Position numbers and translations under genes: made by a program | Source: Cupriavidus sp. MP-37 | GTDB taxonomy: Bacteria > Pseudomonadota > Gammaproteobacteria > Burkholderiales > Burkholderiaceae | Assembly: GCF_020618415.1 (NCBI RefSeq) | Contig: NZ_CP085344.1 | Span: 767,001 to 831,000 of the forward strand | Direction: 5' to 3' | DNA length: 64,000 nucleotides | In this document: in pieces, positions 20,748 through 28,931 of the stretch | How positions within the stretch are numbered: the stretch's first letter is position 1 | Layout: each line of letters starts with the position of its first letter | Notes under the pieces: generated by a model | What the model saw: the letters and a program-made list of their open reading frames with translations, nothing else | Database searches by the model: none | Told to the model about the DNA's origin: nothing

Positions 20748-21935
20748 ATGCTGAGCTGGGACGACGACGTTCAAGCCACCCCGCAGGCCGCACCGCAGCC
20801 TGCCCTGCAACCCGCTGCATCGGCAGCCACCGCCGACCAGCAAGGCGTCCTGCCGCCGAGCGCCACGCAAGCCGGCATCCTGGGCAACAACCCCAACGCC
20901 GCCGCCGCGCAAAGCAACCGCCGCGTCAACGCTGCCGACAAGCGCGTCATCAACGGCTCGACCGACGTCAACCAGCTCGTCCCGTTCAAGTACAAGTGGG
21001 CGTGGGAAAAGTACCTGGCCGGCTGCGCCAACCACTGGATGCCGCAGGAAATCAACATGTCCCGCGACATCGCCCTGTGGAAAGACCCCAACGGCCTGAC
21101 CGAAGACGAGCGCCGCATCATCAAGCGCAACCTCGGCTTCTTCGTCACCGCCGACTCGCTGGCCGCCAACAACATCGTGCTGGGCACCTACCGCCAGATC
21201 ACCGCGCCGGAATGCCGCCAGTACCTGCTGCGCCAGGCCTTTGAAGAGGCCATCCACACGCACGCCTACCAGTACATCGTTGAATCGCTCGGCCTGAACG
21301 AAGCCGAGATCTTCAACGCGTACCACGAAGTGCAGTCGATCCGCGACAAGGACGAGTTCCTGATCCCGTTCATCGACACGCTGACCGACCCGTCGTTCAA
21401 GACCGGCACGCCGGAAAACGACCAGAAGCTGCTGAAGTCGCTGATCGTGTTCGCCTGCATCATGGAAGGGCTGTTCTTCTATGTGGGCTTCACGCAGATC
21501 CTGGCGATGGGGCGGCAGAACAAGATGACTGGGGCGGCGGAGCAGTACCAGTACATCCTGCGCGATGAGTCGCTGCACTGCAATTTTGGTATCGACCTGA
21601 TTAATCAGATCAAGCTGGAGAATCCGCATCTTTGGACGGCGGAGTTTAAGGCTGAGATTACGGAGTTGTTTAAGAAGGCGGTGGATTTGGAGTATCGATA
21701 CGCTGAGGACACCATGCCGCGCGGTGTTCTTGGTCTGAATGCGCCGATGTTTAAGTCTTATCTGCGGTTTATTTGCAATCGTCGGTGCCAGCAGATTGGG
21801 TTGGATCAGCTGTTCCCGAATGAGGAGAATCCGTTCCCGTGGATGTCTGAGATGATTGATCTGAAGAAGGAGCGGAACTTCTTTGAGACTCGGGTTATTG
21901 AGTATCAGACGGGTGGGGCGTTGAGCTGGGATTGA
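20748..21935 (+). CDS. nrdB: class I ribonucleoside-diphosphate reductase, beta subunit
   Basis: A 395-residue radical-generating subunit. The ferritin-like core shows metal ligands in [12 protein letters not shown] and [10 protein letters not shown], with the C-terminal tail ending GGALSWD, which docks on NrdA. The first 40 residues after MLSWDDD are Ala/Pro/Gln-rich. Codon use changes sharply at about 21,580: the first two thirds use GC-ending codons, while the last third uses many TTT, TTG, GAT, AAT, CGG and GGG codons. The protein stays intact, so this looks like a mosaic gene whose 3' end came with, or diverged at, the adjoining accessory island. Confidence 0.96.
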   Translation: MLSWDDDVQATPQAAPQPALQPAASAATADQQGVLPPSATQAGILGNNPNAAAAQSNRRVNAADKRVINGSTDVNQLVPFKYKWAWEKYLAGCANHWMPQEINMSRDIALWKDPNGLTEDERRIIKRNLGFFVTADSLAANNIVLGTYRQITAPECRQYLLRQAFEEAIHTHAYQYIVESLGLNEAEIFNAYHEVQSIRDKDEFLIPFIDTLTDPSFKTGTPENDQKLLKSLIVFACIMEGLFFYVGFTQILAMGRQNKMTGAAEQYQYILRDESLHCNFGIDLINQIKLENPHLWTAEFKAEITELFKKAVDLEYRYAEDTMPRGVLGLNAPMFKSYLRFICNRRCQQIGLDQLFPNEENPFPWMSEMIDLKKERNFFETRVIEYQTGGALSWD

Positions 21936-22090
21936 TAAAAAAGAAGAAGGCAGGCCAGTCCAGGTACGGCTCTAAGTCTGCCTTGGTATGCCGTATAGAT
22001 GTCCTCGTGATGGGACAAGGGCGTCTATACGCAAAACGCAGGAAGTAGTCTGCGGGCGCCGTAAAAACTTGATCGATAGACGGAGTTGGG

Positions 22091-23305
22091 ATGGCAGGCA
22101 CAGACCCTCAGGTTGAGAAGTTTCTACAGGCACTCGTGGAAGAGCTTGTTATTCCCGTGTCCCGGTACGAACAGGCCGAGACCAGCTACAAGTCCCTGGG
22201 TGATTGGTTCCATCGGCCAGAGAGTTCAGTTCGGAATTTCGGTCCGGCAGTCTATGTGCAGGGATCGTTTCGCCTTGGAACTGCGATTCGGCCCATCAAT
22301 GACACTGAAGAGTATGACATCGACTCTGTGTGTGAACTAAGGACGCTAACAAAAAGCGATCTCACGCAGTTCGACCTGAAGCAGTTATTGGGGCAAGAAA
22401 TCAAGGCTTATCACGACGCTAAGGGGATGACCAAGCCGGTACGTGAAGGCCGACGCTGCTGGGTCCTGTCCTATGCAAATGGAGCCCAGTTCCACATGGA
22501 CGTCGTCCCTGCGTTGCCGAACGGCGTAGAACAGAAACTTCTGCTTGAACGAGCACACTTTGACCCGAAGTGGGCGGATTCGGCAATTGCCATCACGGAT
22601 CGTGATGTCCCGACCTATCGACTGCGGTCGGATATTTGGCCACGTTCCAATCCTAAGGGATATGGGGAATGGTTCAGGTCGAGGATGGCCTCGATTCTCC
22701 TCCGGCAAAAGCAGCTCCTCGTGGAGTCGTTGAGGAGGCAAGGCATCACCGCAAGTATCGAGAAATTGCCGGATTATCGCGTGCATACGCCCTTGCAGGC
22801 TGCCGTAATGCTGTTGAAGAGGCATCGGGACAACATGTTCGCCAGCGAACCTGATGTGAAGCCCATTTCTGTCATTATCACCACGCTGGCAGGGCATTCA
22901 TACGGCGAACAAGACACCATCGCAGGTGCCCTCTATTCGATTCTTGAGGGCATGGATCGATACATCCGTCACGACGGCACCAAGTACATTATTCCGAACC
23001 CTACTGATCCATTCGAAAATTTCGCAGACAAATGGGAGAGGGAGCCTCGGAAGGCTGAGGCATTTTTTCGGTGGCTAGAGCAAGCCCGCCAAGATTTTGC
23101 CCGTGTTGCACGTGCCACCACGTTGCAAAGTATGAATGAAGCTGTTGGCGTACGGATGGGAACTGCGTTGTCGGAACGGGCAGTGCGGAGGGTAGGTGGA
23201 AGTAGCGGTGGGCTTCTGCGTGCGGCCTCCGCTGCACCGGCGGGGGCAGTTCCTACTTTCGGTAATGCGCCTAGGGTGCCGACGACGCCAAAGGGATTTG
23301 CATGA
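22091..23305 (+). CDS. CBASS CD-NTase (cyclic oligonucleotide synthase)
   Basis: A 404-residue cGAS/DncV-like nucleotidyltransferase, the sensor enzyme of an anti-phage CBASS operon. The catalytic GS is at residues 58-59 (YVQGSFRLGT), the metal-binding DxD at 76-78 (EYDIDSV), and a third acidic residue at about 137 (FHMDVVPALP). A helical C-terminal domain follows. The last 35 residues are Gly/Ala/Pro-rich and end KGFA, suited to be the flexible tail that Cap2 conjugates. GGAG lies 5 bases before the ATG. Clade and product cannot be fixed by eye. The stop overlaps the cap2 start. Confidence 0.93.
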   Translation: MAGTDPQVEKFLQALVEELVIPVSRYEQAETSYKSLGDWFHRPESSVRNFGPAVYVQGSFRLGTAIRPINDTEEYDIDSVCELRTLTKSDLTQFDLKQLLGQEIKAYHDAKGMTKPVREGRRCWVLSYANGAQFHMDVVPALPNGVEQKLLLERAHFDPKWADSAIAITDRDVPTYRLRSDIWPRSNPKGYGEWFRSRMASILLRQKQLLVESLRRQGITASIEKLPDYRVHTPLQAAVMLLKRHRDNMFASEPDVKPISVIITTLAGHSYGEQDTIAGALYSILEGMDRYIRHDGTKYIIPNPTDPFENFADKWEREPRKAEAFFRWLEQARQDFARVARATTLQSMNEAVGVRMGTALSERAVRRVGGSSGGLLRAASAAPAGAVPTFGNAPRVPTTPKGFA

Positions 23306-25011
23306 ACTGGTGGCTGACCGAAGCCTCCCGTGCCAGGGCCGAGCAAGCCGAGCTCGCAAGATTGCTGGAGCGTGCTGAATGGCTCTCCAATGTCAACTGG
23401 CGGCTCGGCGATGACCTGAAGCTAGTCGCGGACTTCGACGTCGAGCACAGTGGGGAAAGGTTCAGTCTTTGCATTGCCTATCCTTCGACATTCCCGGATT
23501 CACCACCTATGGTGCTGCCGCGGGACGATAAGAGACTTTCTTGGCACCAATATGGACCCGGAGGAGAGCTCTGTCTCGAATTCCGGCCGGACAATTGGGA
23601 TCCGTCGATCAGCGGTGCGATGATGGTCGAGAGCGCATATCGTCTGCTCTCAGGCGAAAGGCTAGGAGGAAACGAAGCCGGCGTTGTTCGGTCGGCTCAT
23701 CAGGCGTCGATTGGCCGGGAAGCCCGCGGTGAGCGGATGAGGTTTGTGCTCGATGCGAGTTCCATCAATGTTCTTGCAGGACTGCCTGTCGACGTCCCTA
23801 TACCGATCACTGCATGGGACAGGGTTGAAAAGCCGACGTGGGTTGCTTGTCTTGTCGATGTGGGGGATGAGGGCTCACTATGGTCGCAAAATGGCCCGAA
23901 GCCATCTGGTTCATCCGTAGCAAAGGGGTTCGCGTTTCGGACAAAGCGGGAAATTAGCCATTTTCGCGTGGAACCGGCACGTTTCGCTGAGCTGTTATCT
24001 ACTGAGTTTCCCGAGCTCGCCGAGAAACTTCCTGAAAACCCCTTTGATGGCTTTGTGCTTCTCGGGGATGCCGAGCACTGGGTTGCGCTGAACCTCTATG
24101 CGTACCAAGGCAAACAAACGGTTTTTGGCTATAAGGTAATCATTGCTCCTGACGCGTCTGGTCGCTTGCCGGCGGGTCACGCCGAACTCGCACAGAAGCG
24201 CGTGGCAATCGTCGGATGTGGTTCTGTGGGGTCAAAGATTGCCATTACGCTTGCGAGAACTGGTATTCGAAAGTTCACGCTTATCGATGACGATATCTTT
24301 TTCCAAGCAAACCTCGTTAGGAACGACCTCGATGCACGGGTCATTGGCCAACACAAGGTTGATGCCTTAGCGGCTCGGCTTAGGGACATTGTCGTCGATC
24401 CCGAGATTTCAAATCGGCGCGTGGCCCTTGGCCAACAGGAGAGTGCCGGAACAACCGAGTCCGTCTTGGAGGAGTTGGCTCAGGCTGACCTGCTGATCGA
24501 TGCAACCGCCGATCCCCGAGCATTCAATTTGGTTGCGGCGGTCGCGCGCCGCCAGCGCAAACCGATCGTTTGGTGCGAGGTGTTTGCAGGAGGGATTGGT
24601 GGCGTCATCGCAAGAGCGAGGCCGGATCTCGATCCGATACCGATGGCCGCAAAAGCCCAAGTCCGTGCTTGGTGTGATGCTCATGGTGTGCCGTGGCAGG
24701 AGGTTGAAGCAAACTACGGAGTGCAGCGAGAGCATGCACTCCCGCTCATCGCAGATGACGGTGATGTAAGTGTCATTGCCGGACATGCATCCAGGTTGGC
24801 GTTAGATATCCTGACACGCGACGAGAGCATTTTTCCATCGTCGGCCTATGCAATTGGGCTGGCAGCCGAATGGATCTTCAGCGCACCATTTGAAACCTGG
24901 CCAATTGATTTTCATTCCGAAGGCCAGTGGGGCGGGTCAATAGAAGGTGCATCTCAAGATGATGACCTTAAAGAACTTCTTTCCTCGCTTTTCCCGAAAG
25001 AGGTAGTGTGA
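23302..25011 (+). CDS. cap2: CBASS Cap2, E2-E1 fusion conjugating enzyme
   Basis: A 569-residue ubiquitin-transfer-like enzyme that primes the CD-NTase by conjugating its C-terminus. An N-terminal E2-like domain has PSTFPDSPP and GELCLEFRPDNWDP, with candidate catalytic Cys91. The E1-like domain has the nucleotide loop VAIVGCGSVGSKIA at 301-314 and DDDIFFQANLVRND, with the candidate E1 cysteine at 425 (IVWCEVFAGG). Together with Cap3 this makes the system type II. It overlaps the genes on both sides by four bases, so the operon is tightly coupled. Confidence 0.94.
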   Translation: MNWWLTEASRARAEQAELARLLERAEWLSNVNWRLGDDLKLVADFDVEHSGERFSLCIAYPSTFPDSPPMVLPRDDKRLSWHQYGPGGELCLEFRPDNWDPSISGAMMVESAYRLLSGERLGGNEAGVVRSAHQASIGREARGERMRFVLDASSINVLAGLPVDVPIPITAWDRVEKPTWVACLVDVGDEGSLWSQNGPKPSGSSVAKGFAFRTKREISHFRVEPARFAELLSTEFPELAEKLPENPFDGFVLLGDAEHWVALNLYAYQGKQTVFGYKVIIAPDASGRLPAGHAELAQKRVAIVGCGSVGSKIAITLARTGIRKFTLIDDDIFFQANLVRNDLDARVIGQHKVDALAARLRDIVVDPEISNRRVALGQQESAGTTESVLEELAQADLLIDATADPRAFNLVAAVARRQRKPIVWCEVFAGGIGGVIARARPDLDPIPMAAKAQVRAWCDAHGVPWQEVEANYGVQREHALPLIADDGDVSVIAGHASRLALDILTRDESIFPSSAYAIGLAAEWIFSAPFETWPIDFHSEGQWGGSIEGASQDDDLKELLSSLFPKEVV

Positions 25012-25469
25012 TCCGGGTCAGAATATCGGGGCAGGTGCTTGAGCGCATGAAGCAGGCACTGCGCAGAAATGGATTCCGGGAAATCGGCGGCATACTCATG
25101 GGACATGAAATTTCCTATGGGAATTTCATAATCGTCGACTTCTCCTTGGATGAGTTTTCAGGAGAACGTGCTCATTTCGTGCGCAATGCTGACCATCATC
25201 GGCACGCCCTTAAAAAGTTCTTCGAGCGAACAGGTCACAATTACAGCGCGTTTAACTATCTGGGTGAATGGCATTCGCATCCGGGTTTTCCGGTGCGAGC
25301 AAGCAACGTTGATCTCCTATCGATGCGGGACTTGGTTGAGGGAGAAAGAGATATCGAGTTCGCTGTACTGCTAATCGTGAAGCTTGGGTCTCTGGGGCGC
25401 CTTATCGCCTCGGCAGGTCTTCATCGGCGCGGCCAGAGGCCAGTACCTATCGAGCTCACAACCGACTAA
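25008..25469 (+). CDS. cap3: CBASS Cap3, JAB/MPN isopeptidase
   Basis: A 153-residue JAMM-fold protease that reverses Cap2 conjugation. The metal site is the EWHSHPGFPVRASNVDL segment (HxHP then S and D), with an upstream Glu in REIGGILMGHE. Translation begins at GTG 25008, whose last bases form the cap2 stop (GTGA overlap), which supports this start. Length is normal for Cap3. Confidence 0.92.
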   Translation: MIRVRISGQVLERMKQALRRNGFREIGGILMGHEISYGNFIIVDFSLDEFSGERAHFVRNADHHRHALKKFFERTGHNYSAFNYLGEWHSHPGFPVRASNVDLLSMRDLVEGERDIEFAVLLIVKLGSLGRLIASAGLHRRGQRPVPIELTTD

Positions 25470-25479
25470 GGAATCGCCG

Positions 25480-26598
25480 ATGCGCTGGGATACCCTCGAT
25501 TTTGTGATCCGCTCTGCCACAGGATGGCTGTTTCGCGCGCGCAACGCGGAGAGCTGGATTTTCCGTGGAGCCGTCGCGGTTCTAGTTGCAGTTCACGGTG
25601 CGAGCTGGATGTTCAAATACACCGGCCCTATCTGGAACCAACCCGGCTCCATCGAGATAGGGACGGGCGGCTCCGTTTCGGACGGCATCGTCTGGAGCGT
25701 TACTGTAGCTTGCATTCTGCTAATGCTAGGCTGTGCGCTGTGGGCGTGGAAGCGCTACGCGAACGAACGAGAGAGGCTCTCGCGGAAGAAGGTGCTTGTC
25801 ATTGAGGGACGTGGATTGCGGGACGATGACGGTTCACCATTGGCGGCTGCCGTTCCTGCTAGCATCTCGGGTATCCGTATTGACTATCTTCTGGACCTGC
25901 GGCAACGCCAGGATGGAGTCATAGTAGAACCGGAGGACCTTTTGCAGCGGATCAGTACCATGAAGTCGTGGTTCCATCAGGCACAGAAGGGACATGACAG
26001 AAGCGATTTGTCGACTGTTTATGGAGGGCTGACCGCGGTTCCGTTGACCTTCCTGACAGGTGTGCTATTGGATGACGAAGGCGATGTCGTTGTCATGGAC
26101 TGGGATCGGACAACCAGTCGATGGCGTCTACTGGATGGGCAGGATGACGGCTTACGTTTTGAGATCACAGGGTTAGAAGAAGTCGAACGCGCCCCCGAGA
26201 TCGTGTTGGCCGTCTCGGCTTCGTACATGGTGAAGTCAGAAGATCTGGACACCACCTTTACGCATCCGATTGTTCGCATGACGCTTCCTGATTTTCAGTC
26301 GCCGCATTGGTCTCAGGCCAAGCAATCCGCTCTTGCGGATCAGTTCTTGGGGGTCTTGAAGCAACTCGATGCCAAGGGCGTCGAACGGATTCATTTGGTC
26401 TTTGCCGGGCAAAACAGCGTCGTATTCAATCTTTCTTGTCGGTATGACAAACGAAATTTGCCGAAGCTCATCGTCTATCAGTTCGAGCGGGCCCAACCGC
26501 TGCGTTATCCGTGGGGAATCGAAATGCCAGTTGCTGGGGAGCAAAAGGCCCGTTTGGTTATTGTCGACGGCCCTCAGCCCCAATCGTATGCGGCCTAA
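25480..26598 (+). CDS. cap14: CBASS effector, two-TM plus SAVED domain (Cap14-like)
   Basis: A 372-residue membrane effector. Two hydrophobic helices (about 28-45, FRGAVAVLVAVHGASWMF; about 69-88, GIVWSVTVACILLMLGCALW) precede a cytoplasmic linker, then a SAVED domain at about 215-365. Its signature region is RIHLVFAGQNSVVFNLSC and LIVYQFERAQPLRYPWGIEMP. SAVED senses the cyclic oligonucleotide; the membrane helices are presumed to disrupt the inner membrane during infection. It is the last of four same-strand genes with 10 bases between cap3 stop and its ATG. Confidence 0.88.
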   Translation: MRWDTLDFVIRSATGWLFRARNAESWIFRGAVAVLVAVHGASWMFKYTGPIWNQPGSIEIGTGGSVSDGIVWSVTVACILLMLGCALWAWKRYANERERLSRKKVLVIEGRGLRDDDGSPLAAAVPASISGIRIDYLLDLRQRQDGVIVEPEDLLQRISTMKSWFHQAQKGHDRSDLSTVYGGLTAVPLTFLTGVLLDDEGDVVVMDWDRTTSRWRLLDGQDDGLRFEITGLEEVERAPEIVLAVSASYMVKSEDLDTTFTHPIVRMTLPDFQSPHWSQAKQSALADQFLGVLKQLDAKGVERIHLVFAGQNSVVFNLSCRYDKRNLPKLIVYQFERAQPLRYPWGIEMPVAGEQKARLVIVDGPQPQSYAA

Positions 26599-26765
26599 GA
26601 TTTGAGCGATCCATTCAACCTGCATCTATCCATCCGATGGTCATTGAGTATTGAGCAGACAGCACTATTGCGTTCAACGGCCCGTGTAGCCTAGTGCGTT
26701 GCATTCTCTTGTTGAATCTGGTGGCGATCAGACTCAATGCCCCGACGGTCCTTGCCCCTCATTTT

Positions 26766-26981
26766 TTATTCCACCCGGACAACAATCCGCTTGCGCCGTA
26801 TCGTCAGCTTCACCGTTTGACCGATACTGAATCCTGCTTGCTCTAACCAAACGCCTTGCAACCGAATCCAAGGTATCGCTCGCAATCCGGTGAAGTTATT
26901 TTTGATACCTGGAACAACCGAGAAGTGGGTTTGACTAATCTTGATAGTCCGAACGTGCGTGCAAGCGGATCTGATCTTCAC
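26766..26981 (-). CDS. SymE-like toxin-family small protein
   Basis: A 71-residue protein whose second half (PWIRLQGVWLEQAGF, then IGQTVKLTIRRKRIVVRVE) fits the SymE/SpoVT-AbrB-like pattern: an I-R-L-x-G-x-W-L-x-x-A-G-F segment followed by a short beta strand pair. SymE in Escherichia coli is an SOS-induced endoribonuclease-like toxin held down by an antisense RNA. No antisense promoter could be recognised here. It faces the CBASS operon convergently, in low-GC island DNA. Confidence 0.7.
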   Translation of the reverse strand: MKIRSACTHVRTIKISQTHFSVVPGIKNNFTGLRAIPWIRLQGVWLEQAGFSIGQTVKLTIRRKRIVVRVE

Positions 26982-27411
26982 TGCGGCTCCTGAAAGAATG
27001 TCCGCAAGCTGTCCGGGTGCGGTAAGTCCGCTGCAAGAGTGTGTTCAGCACTTGACGAGATAGAGGCTACGTAAGACCGTTGCCGCTGGCAATCCCCTAT
27101 AAGGACACGTCGTATCGCGCTCCCCCGCCCGCCACTAGCGTCCCGACACCCAGCGCGACCACAGTCCCAACCACTGCGATTCGACTCCGTCATCGACGTA
27201 GCCAGCAGCCCCTTCAGTCAGGTGAAGCCTGCCATGGCGCGAGAGTTGCGGGGCGCGGGTGGCGTTGCGACAACGCACTGGAAGTCATCCAAGTCATGAG
27301 GTATTGCCGCTGGCGGCGAACTGCACCGCGTCGTACGAGACCCATACTTGCAGACCAGCCGGTCGCGGGGGAACGACGCGCTCCTACCGCAAGACCCCTT
27401 GCTCCTGAGGC
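26982..27411. other. intergenic stretch without a convincing gene
   Basis: About 430 bases separate the SymE-like gene from the LysR gene. Short minus-strand frames here encode a Gly/Val-rich hydrophobic stretch and a Ser-rich stretch, but none has a ribosome site, a full domain or consistent codon use. It may be decayed coding DNA. Confidence 0.4.
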
Positions 27412-28470
27412 CTACGGCTCAATCGACTTGCGATCTCCCATCCATTGCCGCGCAATCGACAAGAAGGCCTGCAACAGTTCAGGGGCTCTTTCCGCGCTGT
27501 ACACAACACCAAGCGGTGACAGCGGTGCCGTGATAGCAACGTCAAGTTGGTGGACGCGCCCGCTAGCGATCAGACCCCTCGACACACTGCGTGGCAGAAG
27601 TGTAACGGCGCCGGGCTGCTGCAGGAATCCTTCCAGCACCGATAGGGAAATGGTCGAGAGCGGAAACAACATGGCATCGGGCAGCGCGCTCAGTACTACG
27701 CGATCGAACAACTCTCTCAACTGGACGCTCGAAGCGGGTAGCACCCAGCGTGCACCATCCAATGCGGTGATAGCCAAGCTGGCCATCGTGGACAGCGGAT
27801 GGGACGATGCAGCGACGATGATGGCATCGTCTTCAAGCAGCGGCTCGAACATGAGTTCTGCCGGCATTTGTAGCGGTGTCCTGCAGAACAAGGCATCGAG
27901 ACCGCCGCCAATCAGCACCGGTAGCAAGCGCGCGTCGGTGTCTTCCGCCAAGTCGATGTGCACATCAGGATGCCGTCTGTAAAAGGCCGGCAAGAGCGGC
28001 GCGATCAGTGCGTAGGAAGCCGCTGGTATGGAGCCGATGCGCAACGCGTTGGTCGTGCCCCGTTTGCTGGTTGCGAGGAACTCCGCAGCCTGCCTGATTC
28101 TGACAATGACTTCACGGGCATGCGATATCAATCCATGCCCACTCGCTGTGGGTCGAATGCCGCGAGCGTGCCGCTCGAACAATCTCATTCCAACAACTCT
28201 CTCCAACTCCGCCAGGGCTTGCGTGGCGGCAGACTGGCTCATGCAGAGCTCAGCGGCGGCACGCGCAATGCTTCCACACTCTTCGACCATCACCAGTAAT
28301 TGAAGCTGCCGCAGACGTCCTTGCCTGATAAGCCGTCCGAAGATCGTCCTGGCAAGCGATAAGCTGCTCGTCCCGTCTGTCCCGGAACTATCAGGAGATC
28401 TCAAGGTTGTGTCGCTCGGGCCCATCATGGTGAAGGGCTTGACCAGGTGTCGGCCATTCATCGCTCGCAT
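27412..28470 (-). CDS. LysR family transcriptional regulator
   Basis: A 352-residue regulator. The helix-turn-helix (LQLLVMVEECGSIARAAAEL, then MSQSAATQALAELE) begins near residue 54, later than usual, so either the first 50 residues are a real Ser/Thr-rich extension or translation begins further in. None of the candidate ATGs has a clear ribosome site. The effector domain follows with LRIGSIPAASYALIAPLLPAF. It is divergent from the peptide/AsnB-like/kinase cassette, the classical position of a LysR gene that controls its neighbour. Confidence 0.88.
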   Translation of the reverse strand: MRAMNGRHLVKPFTMMGPSDTTLRSPDSSGTDGTSSLSLARTIFGRLIRQGRLRQLQLLVMVEECGSIARAAAELCMSQSAATQALAELERVVGMRLFERHARGIRPTASGHGLISHAREVIVRIRQAAEFLATSKRGTTNALRIGSIPAASYALIAPLLPAFYRRHPDVHIDLAEDTDARLLPVLIGGGLDALFCRTPLQMPAELMFEPLLEDDAIIVAASSHPLSTMASLAITALDGARWVLPASSVQLRELFDRVVLSALPDAMLFPLSTISLSVLEGFLQQPGAVTLLPRSVSRGLIASGRVHQLDVAITAPLSPLGVVYSAERAPELLQAFLSIARQWMGDRKSIEP

Positions 28471-28570
28471 TGGAGAGTGGATTGGAGTCTAGGACGCTGA
28501 GTCTTCATCCCATACCGACAACGCTATCAAGCTTGATCTACATCAGAGCATGGTAGTCGCACCAAGCTCA

Positions 28571-28584
28571 GATATTGAGATATC
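28571..28584. promoter_or_regulatory. LysR-box-like palindrome upstream of the peptide cassette
   Basis: GATATTGAGATATC is a perfect palindrome around TGAG and contains the T-N-A symmetry of LysR operators. It lies between the divergent LysR gene (start 28470) and the 63-residue peptide gene (start 28700). It is a candidate operator by position and symmetry only. Confidence 0.4.
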
Positions 28585-28699
28585 CGGTAGCTCCGCCGGA
28601 AATTCATCTGCAGCGAGAGTCCCTTGCTCGCCTAGCATTGAGACGAATCGACGAGCGTCTTGACTCTGCCGATTCGATCGACGTTTTAAGGAGATGAAA

Positions 28700-28891
28700 A
28701 TGACTGCACTTGGTAACCATGAAGCCATTCGCGCTTCAGCCCGACCGGTGATCCTGCGTAACGTCTACAAGGATCTGATCTCTACCGATCCATGCACATC
28801 AATCGCAGCACCGCTTGAGAACGTACGGCCGAAGCCGGCGATGCCAAAGAATCGGTTTCCCGGAGACAGTTCAACCCTGGCCTATATGTGA
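28700..28891 (+). CDS. 63-residue peptide, possible precursor for the tailoring enzymes
   Basis: AAGGAG at 28688-28693 is spaced six bases from ATG 28700, so this start is preferred over the ATG at 28694 that touches the ribosome site. The product starts MTALGNHEAIRASARPVI, has one Cys (DPCTS), a Pro/Lys-rich middle (RPKPAMPKNRFP) and ends SSTLAYM. It is hydrophilic, with no signal peptide or membrane segment. The asparagine-synthetase-like gene follows after 40 bases. Size, strong ribosome site and context fit a ribosomal natural-product precursor, but no known leader motif or core type is recognised. Confidence 0.6.
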   Translation: MTALGNHEAIRASARPVILRNVYKDLISTDPCTSIAAPLENVRPKPAMPKNRFPGDSSTLAYM

Positions 28892-28931
28892 CTACCCGTT
28901 GCGGAATTGACGCCGCGCACGGAGGCTTGCC

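Noticed and set aside
21936..22090. Attachment site for an integrative element after nrdB
   Set aside because: A 7-bp stem (GTATAGA/TCTATAC) is present, but no direct repeat partner or integrase was found in the window.
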